A DNA stretch of 64,000 bases from Streptomyces sp. NBC_00377 (lineage in GTDB: Bacteria; Actinomycetota; Actinomycetes; Streptomycetales; Streptomycetaceae), in NCBI RefSeq assembly GCF_036075115.1, contig NZ_CP107958.1, positions 992,001 to 1,056,000 of the forward strand. Direction: 5' to 3'. Positions 37,026 to 45,662 of this stretch are shown one piece after another. The notes under the pieces were generated by a model. That model searched no databases. It was not told the origin of the DNA and saw only the letters and a program-made list of their open reading frames with translations. How positions within the stretch are numbered: the first letter of the stretch is position 1; every line of letters begins with the position of its first letter. Position numbers and translations under genes: made by a program.

Positions 37026-37109
37026 TCAACTCTGAATGCACCCGTGTTCAGATTCGGGCGGGCACAACCGCCCTGTCCCCACCCCTTCCGCCCAGAGGAG
37101 AGAGCAGCC

Positions 37110-38366
37110 ATGCCTGCCTTCCGAACCAGGCACCTTTGCTCCGTAGCCGCCGCCCTCGTCCTGACCGTCACCGCTCCCGCGACCGCCGCCACCGCGGTCT
37201 CCGACGCCTCCGACGCCGCCGCGCTGCGCGAGGTGCTCTTCGTCGGCAACAACTGGGAGGGCACCGCGGACGTCATCAAGTCCAGCGGTGACTTCGCCAA
37301 GATCGGCCGGATCAACGTGATCCCCGACAAGGACGCCCGGATGGCGGCGATCAACGCCGACCCGATCAAGTGGATCTACTTCCAGGCCATCCGCAACGGG
37401 GTCGGCGAGGGTCACGACCAGTTCGTCGACGACATGTACACCACGCCGGACGGCGCGTCGGTGGTCGTCTCCCGGCCCAGTTTCGCCGATGTCGTCTCCA
37501 TCAACCTGGCCACCGGGAACATCAACTGGCGCTTCCCGGTGTCCGGCTACCGCTCGGACCACATGGCCGTCTCGCCCGACGGCACCCGGGTCGCGGTCTC
37601 CGCCTCGATCTCGAACACCGTGCACGTCCTGAACATCAACACCGGCAAGCAGCTGGGCTCGTTCAAGACCGGCGACAAGCCGCACGAGAACATCTTCACC
37701 AAGGACGGCAAGTACATCTACAACATGGCGATCGGCGACGTGAACACCTCGCAGGACGCGCCGTGGCAGGACTTCACCAAGGGCGACCGGCGCATCACCG
37801 TCGTCGACGCGAACACGTACCAGCAGGTCAAGATCATCGACATGCGGCAGCGACTGGACGCGATCGGTCTCACGGACTACTCGGACGCGGTGCGCCCGGC
37901 GGTCTTCTCACCGGACGAGTCCAAGCTGTACTTCCAGGTCTCGTTCTTCAACGGCTTCTTCGAGTACGACCTCGCCACGGACCGCATCACCCGGACGAAG
38001 ACCCTCCCGAAGAACCCCGCGACCAGCGACGACCGCACCACCTACGTCAACGACTCGCGCCACCACGGCCTCTCCATGAGCCCCGACGGAACCAAGCTGT
38101 GCGTCGCCGGCACGATGGACGACTACGCCACGGTCGTCGACCGCGCCACCCTCCAGGAGGGCCCGCTGGTCACCGCCTCCAAGCCCTACTGGGCCACGGT
38201 CAGCGGTGACGGCAAGAGCTGCGTGATCTCCGAGAGCGGCGCCGACCAGGTCACGGCGATCGACTTCGCCACCGGACAGAAGCTGGTGTCGGTCCCCGTG
38301 GGCGACCACCCGCAGCGGGTCCGGCTCGGCCATGTGGCGGCGAACTGGACCGGAACCGGCAGCTGA
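37110..38366 (+). CDS. Secreted YncE-like beta-propeller protein
   Basis: This is a 418-residue exported protein. A signal peptide (1-27, ending ATA) is followed by a seven-bladed-propeller pattern with repeated blade motifs such as MYTTPDGASVVVSRP, MAVSPDGTRVAVSAS, IFTKDGKYIYNMAIG, VFSPDESKLYFQVS and LSMSPDGTKLCVAG. Propellers of this type resemble surface-layer/YncE and methylamine-dehydrogenase heavy-chain domains and usually serve binding roles; no catalytic group is recognisable. The ATG at 37110 has AGAGGAGAG upstream. It is divergent from the TetR gene, which probably regulates it. Confidence 0.83.
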   Translation: MPAFRTRHLCSVAAALVLTVTAPATAATAVSDASDAAALREVLFVGNNWEGTADVIKSSGDFAKIGRINVIPDKDARMAAINADPIKWIYFQAIRNGVGEGHDQFVDDMYTTPDGASVVVSRPSFADVVSINLATGNINWRFPVSGYRSDHMAVSPDGTRVAVSASISNTVHVLNINTGKQLGSFKTGDKPHENIFTKDGKYIYNMAIGDVNTSQDAPWQDFTKGDRRITVVDANTYQQVKIIDMRQRLDAIGLTDYSDAVRPAVFSPDESKLYFQVSFFNGFFEYDLATDRITRTKTLPKNPATSDDRTTYVNDSRHHGLSMSPDGTKLCVAGTMDDYATVVDRATLQEGPLVTASKPYWATVSGDGKSCVISESGADQVTAIDFATGQKLVSVPVGDHPQRVRLGHVAANWTGTGS

Positions 38367-38385
38367 CGGCTCCCGGGACGCGACA

Positions 38386-38416
38386 GGGGTGGGTGGCGGT
38401 GACCGCCACCCACCCC
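38386..38416. terminator. 15-bp perfect hairpin between convergent genes
   Basis: GGGGTGGGTGGCGGT (38386-38400) and ACCGCCACCCACCCC (38402-38416) form a near-continuous stem flanked by A and TT, between the stops of the beta-propeller gene and the opposing GH5 gene. It is a strong bidirectional terminator candidate. Confidence 0.8.
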
Positions 38417-38436
38417 TTCGTCGTCGTCCGGCGCGG

Positions 38437-40299
38437 CTAACCCACCTTCTGGGTCACCCACGTCGAGAGCTCCGTGCGGGCCGCCGCCAGCAGGGTCCCG
38501 GACGGCGCGGTCGCCCCGTTGGTGACCAGGGCGTAGTGCAAGGTTCCCGAGTCGGGTGCGCTGAGCAGCAGACGCCGGCTGCCCGTGCCGCCCGGCTCGG
38601 CGGCCGCGGCGATCTTCGTGGTGGTGGTGTACGCGGGCGGGCCGTACACCGTGCCGAGGTCGGAGACGACCGTCGTCGTGGCGGTCGGGAAGGAGGCGGG
38701 CAGGTGCAGTTCGGTGGGCGCCGTGCCGCCGCTCGAACGCCACACCAGCAGCCCGTACTGGCCGGAGCCGACGAGCTGCCTGGTGCTGGGCAGGGAGCTG
38801 GGGACCGGGTTCCAGGTGAGCGTGGTGGAGCCGTCGCGCGAGCGGTCCTCGTAGGTGAAGGCGACGGTCGTGCCGGAGGTGGCGCTCGGGTAGATCCGGT
38901 CGAGCAGCCGGGCGTCCTGGCGCAGGGCCGCCGCGCCGCCGTCGTCCAGGCGTACGGCGGAGAGGTCCTCGTCGTTCCAGGCGTCGCCGGTGGTGAGCAA
39001 TTTGTCGGCGTTGCCGTTCATCAGCTCGTGGTGGCGGCCGTTGTAGATGTCCCACTGCCACTGCGACCCGGACAGGACCGGACCCGATGTGGCCGGAGCG
39101 GTCCACCAGTTGGCGCCCTTCACCCGGGAGTCGAGGGCCTGGTACATCGCCTTCAGGACGGTCGGCGCCTTGCCCGCGGTGTTTCCGTTCAGGGGGTGGC
39201 CGAACTCGCTGACGATCGCCGTCGTCCCCGCCGCCGAGGCACGGTCGCGGACCGTGCCGAAGTCGGTCACGTACTGGCCGTCCTCGGCGTTGCCCCACAT
39301 CAGGATCCCGGAGATGGCCTTCTGGTCGTAGAAGTGAGTGTTGAAGACATAGCGGGAGCCGAGCGTCCCCGCGTCCAGGAGTCCGCCCTCCTCCTTGCTG
39401 ACGTTGCCGTTCCAGAAGAGGTTGGGCTCGACGAGGGCGGGCTTGTCGGTCCAGCCGGCCGCGTCCATCCGGGCCCGGAACCTGAGGTAGAAGGGCCACA
39501 GCAGGTCGCGTTCCCAGGTGCGGCTGTTCTGGCCGGACTCGTAGGTGCCGGCGTAGGGCTCGTTGTAGGGGTCGAAGCCGAGGACGCCCGCGAACTCCTC
39601 GGCGGTGATGTTCGTCCTGATGTAGGCCATGGTCTTCTGGGCGGTGGCCAGGAAGGAGTCCTGGAGGCCGTGGTTGTTGTGCCAGAAGTCGTACTGGGCG
39701 GCCTTCACGGCGCCGTTCTGGGTGATGTTCTGCCCCCAGAGGAAGCAGATGCCGCAGGACTCGACGGGATAACCGCCCAGGTCCACCGCCCACTTGGGAG
39801 CGCCGTCGCCGGTGTACCAGCTGCCCGCGTTGAACAGGTGGCGGGAGTAGAGGTCCTGGTGGAAGTCGGGGTAGACGCGGATGCCGGCGTCGAGGAAGGC
39901 GCGCAGCTGTTCGGTGGCGGCGGCCAGGTAGGTGGTGTCGACCTGGCCGCGCACCGGTTCGGCGTAGGCCCAGGAGAGCAGGAAGCGCACGGAGTTGCCG
40001 CCGCCGAGGGCGCGCAGCGCCGTCGCCGACTTCTTGGCGTCGGCGACGGAGGCGAAGGGCAGGCCCTTGTTCTCCGCGAGCTTGGTCTCGCCGGAGACGT
40101 TGTAGCCGCGCAGTACGACCTCGCGGCCGTTCGCGTCGAGGAAGCGGCCGCCCGACACGGTGAGCGCCGTGCCGTCGAAGGAGAGGGAGTCGGGGAACGT
40201 GGCGGCGGTGGCGGCCGGGGAGCCCGCCATCGTCATGAAGCCGCAGAGTCCGCTGAGGACCACCAGAACAGCGAGCAGACGAGCCCGGAGATTGCCCAT
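38437..40299 (-). CDS. Secreted GH5-family glycosidase (endoglycoceramidase-like)
   Basis: This is a 620-residue secreted hydrolase with a signal peptide (1-33, ending ATA). The GH5 barrel (about 50-420) has the acid/base E247 in FDPYNEP and the nucleophile E365 in AIVSEFGHP. A C-terminal beta-sandwich (about 430-600) follows, typical of endoglycoceramidase-like GH5 members. The N-terminal strand LRGYNVSGETKLAENK also fits that group. Possible substrates are glycolipids or beta-linked oligosaccharides; endoglycoceramidase activity is inferred only from architecture. The ATG at 40299 precedes the signal peptide, with no strong ribosome-binding site. The upstream region carries a TetR-like half-site. 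Confidence 0.8.
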   Translation of the reverse strand: MGNLRARLLAVLVVLSGLCGFMTMAGSPAATAATFPDSLSFDGTALTVSGGRFLDANGREVVLRGYNVSGETKLAENKGLPFASVADAKKSATALRALGGGNSVRFLLSWAYAEPVRGQVDTTYLAAATEQLRAFLDAGIRVYPDFHQDLYSRHLFNAGSWYTGDGAPKWAVDLGGYPVESCGICFLWGQNITQNGAVKAAQYDFWHNNHGLQDSFLATAQKTMAYIRTNITAEEFAGVLGFDPYNEPYAGTYESGQNSRTWERDLLWPFYLRFRARMDAAGWTDKPALVEPNLFWNGNVSKEEGGLLDAGTLGSRYVFNTHFYDQKAISGILMWGNAEDGQYVTDFGTVRDRASAAGTTAIVSEFGHPLNGNTAGKAPTVLKAMYQALDSRVKGANWWTAPATSGPVLSGSQWQWDIYNGRHHELMNGNADKLLTTGDAWNDEDLSAVRLDDGGAAALRQDARLLDRIYPSATSGTTVAFTYEDRSRDGSTTLTWNPVPSSLPSTRQLVGSGQYGLLVWRSSGGTAPTELHLPASFPTATTTVVSDLGTVYGPPAYTTTTKIAAAAEPGGTGSRRLLLSAPDSGTLHYALVTNGATAPSGTLLAAARTELSTWVTQKVG

Positions 40300-40565
40300 G
40301 CGCACTACGGTCCGGTGATTCCCGGACACCGTCAATACTTCTGACTCACGAGTAAGTTCTGCTCCCTTCAACCCAGTTGACCGCACACAGTCGCTCCGGT
40401 TCACCGGATCGCCCCGCCGGACCCGGCGGATCACCGCACGGCGCTCCGCACCGTCCGGGCCGCCGGAAGGCGTGCGGGAGGGCGGCGACCGGCGGGCGGG
40501 GACGCAGCGGACTAACGTGCGAGGGGACGGCCGATCCGTCCGTCGCGGCCGGAAGGGAAGCGATC

Positions 40566-41672
40566 GTGCGTGAGATTCTCCCCGCGCTGAACGGGTGGTA
40601 CGCCGCCGGTGTGCCGTTCGGGCTCGCCACCGTGGTCGCCGTCAGCCGCAGCGCGCCGCGGGATCCGGGCGCCGCGATGGCGGTGGGGCCGCACGACGAG
40701 GTCGTGGGCAGTGTGTCCGGGGGCTGTGTCGAGGGCGCGGTGTTCGAGCTGGCCCGGGAGGTCGCGGCCGACGGCACGGCCCGACTCGAGACCTTCGGCT
40801 ACAGCGACGAGGACGCGTTCGCCGTCGGGCTGACCTGCGGCGGCGAGATCACCCTGCTGATCCGCGCCGTGACGCCCCGTCTGGACCCTTCGTTCGGCGC
40901 GGTCGCGGAGTCGGTCGCCGCGGGCGAGCCGGTGACCGTGGCGGTGGTCACCGACGGCCCCGCGCCCCGCGGGGCCACGCTGGCCGTCTGGCCGGACCGT
41001 ACCTCGGGGACCCTGGGCACGGAGGGCCTGGACGCGGCGGTCACCGCCGACGCGCGCGGCGGTCTCGCCCTCGGCGTCACCGGCGTGCGGCACTACGGCC
41101 CGCGCGGCCAGCGGCGAGAGGACGCGGTCCCGGTGTTCCTGCACTCCTTCGCCCCGCCGCCGCGGATGCTGGTGTTCGGCGCGATCGACTACGCGGCCGC
41201 CGTGGCCCGGGTCGGCGACTTCCTGGGCTACCGGGTCACGGTGTGCGACGCACGGCCGGTCTTCGCCACCGCGAGACGTTTTCCGCCGGGTGTCGAGGTG
41301 GTCGTGGAGTGGCCGCACCGGTACCTGCGCGACACGGACACCGACGCGCGCACCGCGATCTGCGTGCTGACCCACGACCCGAAGTTCGACGTGCCGCTCC
41401 TGGAGGCGGCGCTGCGCCGGCCCGCCGCGTACATCGGGGCGATGGGCAGCCGCCGCACCCACGACGAACGCCGTGCGCGCCTGGTCGAGGCGGGACTCAC
41501 GGACGGTGAGCTGGCCCGGTTGCGCTCACCGGTCGGGCTGGACCTCGGCGCCCGGACGCCTGAGGAGGTGGCCGTGTCGGTGGCCGCCGAGATCGTCGCG
41601 CTGCGCTGGGGCGGCAGCGGCGCTCCGCTGACCGCCACGGCCGGGGCCATCCACTGCCCGGGCGCGCGGTGA
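40566..41672 (+). CDS. XdhC/CoxI-family protein
   Basis: This is a 368-residue cytoplasmic protein with the XdhC N-terminal domain (LATVVAVSRSAPRDPGAAMAV, then VSGGCVEGAVFELA and GLTCGGEI with Cys residues that bind the molybdenum cofactor) and the C-terminal Rossmann-like domain (IGAMGSRRTHDERRARL, SPVGLDLGARTPEEVAVSVAAEIVA). XdhC inserts or sulfurates the molybdenum cofactor of xanthine-dehydrogenase/CO-dehydrogenase-type enzymes. No such oxidoreductase gene is adjacent, so the client lies elsewhere. The GTG at 40566 has GAAGGGA upstream. Monocistronic. Confidence 0.9.
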   Translation: MREILPALNGWYAAGVPFGLATVVAVSRSAPRDPGAAMAVGPHDEVVGSVSGGCVEGAVFELAREVAADGTARLETFGYSDEDAFAVGLTCGGEITLLIRAVTPRLDPSFGAVAESVAAGEPVTVAVVTDGPAPRGATLAVWPDRTSGTLGTEGLDAAVTADARGGLALGVTGVRHYGPRGQRREDAVPVFLHSFAPPPRMLVFGAIDYAAAVARVGDFLGYRVTVCDARPVFATARRFPPGVEVVVEWPHRYLRDTDTDARTAICVLTHDPKFDVPLLEAALRRPAAYIGAMGSRRTHDERRARLVEAGLTDGELARLRSPVGLDLGARTPEEVAVSVAAEIVALRWGGSGAPLTATAGAIHCPGAR

Positions 41673-41757
41673 GGCCGGCCGCCGACAACCCGACGGCGAC
41701 CATAACAAAATATGTCAAGTGTGTTAAACGAGTGCGAAAGGGGTAGACGACCGGTAC

Positions 41758-41804
41758 GGACAGACATGCATGTCCTCTGTCCTTCGTCTCGCGAAGGAAG
41801 GAGG
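41758..41804 (+). promoter_or_regulatory. Structured leader with two palindromes and a strong ribosome-binding site
   Basis: The palindrome GACATGCATGTC (41763-41774) lies inside an outer GGACAG/CTGTCC pairing (41758-41763 with 41777-41782). It is followed by a CCTTCG/CGAAGG hairpin (41781-41786, 41792-41797) and then AAGGAGG (41798-41804). Upstream, 41698-41730 is A/T-rich and promoter-like. This resembles a regulated 5' leader, but no full-length gene follows. Confidence 0.45.
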
Positions 41805-41808
41805 TCCG

Positions 41809-41943
41809 TTGAAGCAACGCACACTCGCAAGTTCCGGGCCGCCTCCGACCGTCATGGCCGGGAGCGGCCCGGTTCTCCGTCCGCCCGGGTCCTCCTCGGC
41901 CCGGGCGTGCCCGCGCCCGCCGTCGCCCGTACCCGGCTCCTGA
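41809..41943 (+). CDS. Candidate 44-aa small ORF behind the structured leader
   Basis: A TTG at 41809, 4 nt after AAGGAGG, opens a 44-codon frame beginning MKQRTLASSG and ending PVPGS, rich in Pro, Ser and Gly with a single Cys. It stops 4 bp before the stop of the opposing phosphodiesterase gene. The strong ribosome-binding site is the main support. The peptide matches nothing I recognise and may be a leader peptide or the stub of a deleted gene. Confidence 0.3.
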   Translation: MKQRTLASSGPPPTVMAGSGPVLRPPGSSSARACPRPPSPVPGS

Positions 41944-41947
41944 CCGC

Positions 41948-42448
41948 TCAGCGCGGTGGCAGCCGGTGCAGGACCACGTCCGTGAGCCGGCCGTCGGCCG
42001 CCGTGGCGGTCAGACAGGTGCGGTGCGGCTGCCTGCGCCGGTCGGTCGGGGAGCCCGGATTGAGCAGGCGCAGGCCGCCGGGGGCCGTGCTGTCCCACGG
42101 GATGTGGCTGTGCCCGAAGACCAGGACGTCCAGGTCGGGGAAGCGGGCCGCGCAGCGGGCCTCCCGGCCCCGGGCCGCGCCCGTCTCGTGCACGACGCCG
42201 AACCGCAGTCCGCCCAGTTCGGCGAACGCGACCTCGGGCAGCCGGGCGCGCAGCTCGGGCCCGTCGTTGTTGCCGTACACGCCGACGACCCGGCGGCTGC
42301 GGGCCTCCAGCAGGTCGAGGGTGTCCGTGTCGACCCAGTCCCCCGCATGGATCACCACGTCCGCGAGCGCGAGCGCGTCGAGCAGAGGAGCGGGCAGCGC
42401 CTTGGCGCGCTTGGGGAGGTGGGTGTCGGACATCATCAGCAGACGCAC
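41948..42448 (-). CDS. Metallophosphoesterase of the YfcE/MJ0936 phosphodiesterase family
   Basis: This is a 166-residue calcineurin-like phosphodiesterase. Metal-binding motifs appear in order: MMSDTHLPKRA (D-x-H), HAGDW (G-D), YGNNDGPELRARLP (GNND), VVHETG, and FGHSHIP (GH-x-H), then NPGSPTDRR. This complete set indicates an active binuclear enzyme on small phosphodiesters; the natural substrate is unknown. Length is typical. It converges on the small-ORF/leader region. Confidence 0.88.
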   Translation of the reverse strand: MRLLMMSDTHLPKRAKALPAPLLDALALADVVIHAGDWVDTDTLDLLEARSRRVVGVYGNNDGPELRARLPEVAFAELGGLRFGVVHETGAARGREARCAARFPDLDVLVFGHSHIPWDSTAPGGLRLLNPGSPTDRRRQPHRTCLTATAADGRLTDVVLHRLPPR

Positions 42449-42581
42449 GGCGCCAGACTACAAAATCCCCGGGTCGGACGAATCCGGACAGGTGGGGCGT
42501 CGCAGGCGGGGTTAGCATCGGGCCACGCGCACCCGCCGCCCCGCGCACCGCAAGCGATCCAGCAAGGGGGCCAGGAGCCCG

Positions 42582-44513
42582 ATGCCGGTCAAGGTCAGCG
42601 TCATCGTCCCCGTCTACAACCCCGGTCCCTACATCGAGGACTGTCTCGCCTCGCTGCTGAGGCAGTCGCTCCCGCCGGACGAGTACGAGGTGATCTTCGT
42701 CGACGACGGCTCCACCGACGCCACCCCCGCCCGCCTCGACGCGGCCGCCGCCGAGGACCCCCGGATCCGTGTCCTGCACCAGGAGAACTCGGGCTGGGCG
42801 GGCAGGCCCCGCAACGTCGGCGTCGACGCCTCCCGGGGCGAGTACGTCATGTTCGTCGACAACGACGACTACCTCGGCGACGAGGCCCTGGCGCGGATGT
42901 ACGCCTACGGGGTCGCGAACGACGCCGACGTCGTGGTGGGCAAGATGGCCGGCAGGGGCCGCTCGGTGCCGGTGGAGCTGTTCCGCGTGAACCGCCCGCA
43001 CGCCACCGTCGAGAACGCGCCCCTCATCGACAGCCTCACCCCGCACAAGATGGTCCGCAGGGCGTTCCTCGACCGCACCGGTCTGCGCTTCCCCGAGGGG
43101 CGGCGGCGCCTGGAGGACCATGTCTTCGTCACCGAGGCGTACCTGCGCGCCGGGAACGTCTCCGTGCTCAGCGACTACGTCTGCTACTACCACGTCGGAC
43201 GGGACGACGCCGCGAACGCGGGCTTCCAGCGGTTCGACCCGGCGGGGTACTTCAAGAACCTCCGGGAGGCCCTCGACGTCGTCGAGCGGTACACCGAGCC
43301 GGGGCCCCTGCGCGACAGGCTGTTCCGGCGGTGGCTGCGCGTGGAGATGGTCGAGCGGCTGCGCGGCCGGCGTTTCCTCGGGCTTCCCGAGGACTATCGC
43401 AGGGAACTGTTCGAGGAGATCCACGGGGTCGTCGTCGAGCGGTTCGGGCCGGGAGTGGCGGCGCCGCTCCAACCCGCCCAGCGGGTCGTCGCCGCGCTGG
43501 CCGCCGACGGACGCTACGACGACGTCGTCGCGTTCGCCGAGTGGGAGGCGGGCGTCGCGCTCGCCGTCGACCCGGAGGACGTCCGGTGGCAGGGCGGCGC
43601 GCTGCGGATCGCCTTCGCCGCCGAGCTGACGCACGACGGAGGGCCGATGACGTTCCCGTCCGCCGGGGGCTCACCGCCGTGGCCGCCGGGGGACGTCGCC
43701 GAGGCGGTGCGGTGGCTGGGCACGGACATCGTGGACCGGTTCGACCGGACCGTGCCCGACCTGCTGCTGCGGGAGCGGGCGAGCTCGGCCCAGTACTTCC
43801 AGCCCGTGGACGTCGTCCGGGAGACGGTTCCGGCCGGTGACGGCAGCCAGGTGCGGCTCGTGCTGCGGGCGACCGCCACCGTCGATCCCGCCACCGCGCT
43901 GAGCGGCGGGCCCACGGGCGAAGGGCTGTGGGACGTGTTCGTGCGCGTCGGCCTGGGCGGCTGGACGAAGGAACTCCGGCTGGGCCCGGCACCCCGTCAC
44001 GGCCGCCCCGTCCCGCCCGCCGGGGTGGTCGCCGGGCGCGTGGTGCTGCCGTACTGGACCGACCGGCACGCGAGCCTCGCGCTGGACGTCGGCCACGCGG
44101 GCGGACGGCTGGGTCTGGGCCGGGTGGCGGCGGGGGACGTCGCCGTCGCCGGAGACCGCCTCCATGTGGCCCTGCCGCTGCACGTGCCCGAAACCGTCGA
44201 TGTGCTGGTGCGGCTGACGGAGGCGAGGTCCGGCGGCTCGCGGGAGGTCTTCGGGACACTGTCGCCCGGTGGCCGGCTGACGGCCGCGCTGCCGGTCGAT
44301 GACCTGACGGGCCGCACCTGGCTGACCACGGTGTGCCTCACCCCGGACGAGGACGGCGCGCGCTTCCATCCGCTGCCGTTCGCCCTGCACGTCGACGCGG
44401 ACGGCGTCCTCGTGGTGCCGGCACCCCAGCCCGGCGGCGCGCGACGGCTGGCCCGCAGGATGCGGCGGGCCGCGTACCGGGCGCTCGGCAGGTTCACGGC
44501 ACGGAGGAGGTGA
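42582..44513 (+). CDS. GT2 glycosyltransferase, TarS-like, with C-terminal beta-sandwich region
   Basis: This is a 643-residue protein with an inverting GT-A domain (about 1-230): VSVIVPVYNPGPYIEDCLAS, VDDGSTD, the donor/metal motif FVDNDDYL and the putative catalytic region RLEDHVFVTEAYL. A helical linker (about 240-330) and two or more beta-sandwich-like modules (about 330-610) follow. This layout resembles TarS/TarP wall-teichoic-acid glycosyltransferases, so transfer of a sugar to a wall polymer is inferred. The tail is very basic (RRLARRMRRAAYR), suggesting membrane or polymer contact. An rfbC remnant follows 4 bp later behind GGAGGAGG, pointing to a former cell-wall-sugar operon. Confidence 0.83.
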   Translation: MPVKVSVIVPVYNPGPYIEDCLASLLRQSLPPDEYEVIFVDDGSTDATPARLDAAAAEDPRIRVLHQENSGWAGRPRNVGVDASRGEYVMFVDNDDYLGDEALARMYAYGVANDADVVVGKMAGRGRSVPVELFRVNRPHATVENAPLIDSLTPHKMVRRAFLDRTGLRFPEGRRRLEDHVFVTEAYLRAGNVSVLSDYVCYYHVGRDDAANAGFQRFDPAGYFKNLREALDVVERYTEPGPLRDRLFRRWLRVEMVERLRGRRFLGLPEDYRRELFEEIHGVVVERFGPGVAAPLQPAQRVVAALAADGRYDDVVAFAEWEAGVALAVDPEDVRWQGGALRIAFAAELTHDGGPMTFPSAGGSPPWPPGDVAEAVRWLGTDIVDRFDRTVPDLLLRERASSAQYFQPVDVVRETVPAGDGSQVRLVLRATATVDPATALSGGPTGEGLWDVFVRVGLGGWTKELRLGPAPRHGRPVPPAGVVAGRVVLPYWTDRHASLALDVGHAGGRLGLGRVAAGDVAVAGDRLHVALPLHVPETVDVLVRLTEARSGGSREVFGTLSPGGRLTAALPVDDLTGRTWLTTVCLTPDEDGARFHPLPFALHVDADGVLVVPAPQPGGARRLARRMRRAAYRALGRFTARRR

Positions 44514-44517
44514 CCCG

Positions 44518-44586
44518 ATGCGGCCACTGGACATCGACGGGGCCTGGGTGCTGGAGCCCGAGTTCCTCCCCGACGGACGGGGCAGT
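44518..44586 (+). pseudogene. rfbC: dTDP-4-dehydrorhamnose 3,5-epimerase, first 23 codons only
   Basis: The ATG at 44518, with GGAGGAGG upstream (overlapping the end of the glycosyltransferase gene), encodes MRPLDIDGAWVLEPEFLPDG then RGS. This matches the conserved start of RfbC (MRPL.I.GAWV.EP..FPD.RGSF). Homology then ends abruptly and the sequence becomes the antisense of an rfbD start. About 175 codons, including the catalytic His/Asp, are missing. Confidence 0.75.
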
Positions 44587-44697
44587 GACGTACAGGCCGG
44601 TGCGGTGGAGGCCGGTCACGTCCTCGCCGCGCCGGACGAGTTCTGCCACGAGGTCGTGGCCCAGCATCCCGCCCGCGCCCGTGACCAGCCATCTCAT
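44575..44697 (-). pseudogene. rfbD: dTDP-4-dehydrorhamnose reductase, first ~40 codons only
   Basis: The ATG at 44697 overlaps the rfbB stop by 4 bp and encodes MRWLVTGAGGMLGHDLVAEL, then VRRGEDVTGLHRTGLYVTAPSV, the RfbD Rossmann start. Beyond about 44575 the frame continues to 44494 through the antisense of the rfbC stub and the glycosyltransferase tail. The catalytic YxxxK region and about 250 residues are absent. Confidence 0.78.
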
Positions 44698-45662
44698 GGC
44701 GTCCGCGCTCGTCGCTTCAGGGGTTCCCACCAGTCGCGGTGGTCCCGGTACCAGGCGACCGTCCCGGCGAGACCGGGCGTGAAGTCGCGGCAGGGCCGGT
44801 AGCCGAGCTCGGTGCGGGCCTTCGTCCAGTCGACGCAGTAGCGCAGGTCGTGGCCCTTGCGGTCCTCGACGTGCCGGACCCGGCCCCAGTCCGCGTCGCA
44901 GGCGTCGAGGAGCAGACCGGTCAGCTCGCGGTTGCTCAGCTGGGTGCCGCCGCCGAGGTTGTACACCTCGCCGGGCCGGCCCCCCGTGCGGACCAGGTCG
45001 ACGCCCTCGCAGTGGTCCTCGACGTGCAGCCAGTCGCGGACGTTGCGTCCGTCGCCGTAGAGCGGGACCTGTTCGCCGTCCAGCAGGTTCGTGACGAAGA
45101 GCGGGATCACCTTCTCCGGGAACTGGTACGGGCCGTAGTTGTTGGAGCTGCGGGTGACGCGGACGTCGAGACCGTGGGTGCGGTGGTAGGAGAGGGCGAT
45201 CAGGTCGGAGGACGCCTTCGAGGCGGCGTACGGGGAGCTGGGGCGCGGCGGGTGGTCCTCGGTTGAGGCGCCGGTCTCGATGGAGCCGTAGACCTCGTCG
45301 GTGGAGACGTGCACGAACGGGCCGACGCCGTGCCGCAGGGCGGCGTCCAGCAGCGTCTGGGTGCCGAGGACGTTGGTGCGGACGAAGGCGCCCGCGCCGT
45401 CGATGGACCGGTCGACGTGGGACTCGGCGGCGAAGTGGACGACCTGGTCGGCGCCGGCCGTCAGCTTGTCCACGAGGACGGCGTCGCAGATGTCGCCGTG
45501 CACGAACTCCAGGCGGGGGTGGGCGGTCGGCAGGTTGGCGGGGTTGCCGGCGTAGGTGAGCTGGTCCAGGACGGTGACGCGCACCTCCGGGTCGTGGACC
45601 AGCAGACCGCGCACATACGCCGAGCCGACGAATCCGGCGGCCCCGGTGACGAGGAGGTTCAT
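44694..45662 (-). CDS. rfbB: dTDP-glucose 4,6-dehydratase
   Basis: This is a 322-residue extended SDR enzyme that converts dTDP-glucose to dTDP-4-keto-6-deoxyglucose, the second step to dTDP-L-rhamnose and other 6-deoxysugars. The NAD motif GAAGFVGSAYV, AAESHVDRSI, the catalytic THR-equivalent VSTDEVYGS and the Tyr/Lys pair YAASKASSDL are present, as are SNNYGPYQFPEK and GDGRNVRDWLHVEDH. It is the only intact member of an rfbA-rfbB-rfbD operon: the start overlaps the rfbA-remnant stop by 4 bp and the stop overlaps the rfbD start by 4 bp. Its product cannot be taken further by genes in this window. Confidence 0.93.
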   Translation of the reverse strand: MNLLVTGAAGFVGSAYVRGLLVHDPEVRVTVLDQLTYAGNPANLPTAHPRLEFVHGDICDAVLVDKLTAGADQVVHFAAESHVDRSIDGAGAFVRTNVLGTQTLLDAALRHGVGPFVHVSTDEVYGSIETGASTEDHPPRPSSPYAASKASSDLIALSYHRTHGLDVRVTRSSNNYGPYQFPEKVIPLFVTNLLDGEQVPLYGDGRNVRDWLHVEDHCEGVDLVRTGGRPGEVYNLGGGTQLSNRELTGLLLDACDADWGRVRHVEDRKGHDLRYCVDWTKARTELGYRPCRDFTPGLAGTVAWYRDHRDWWEPLKRRARTP

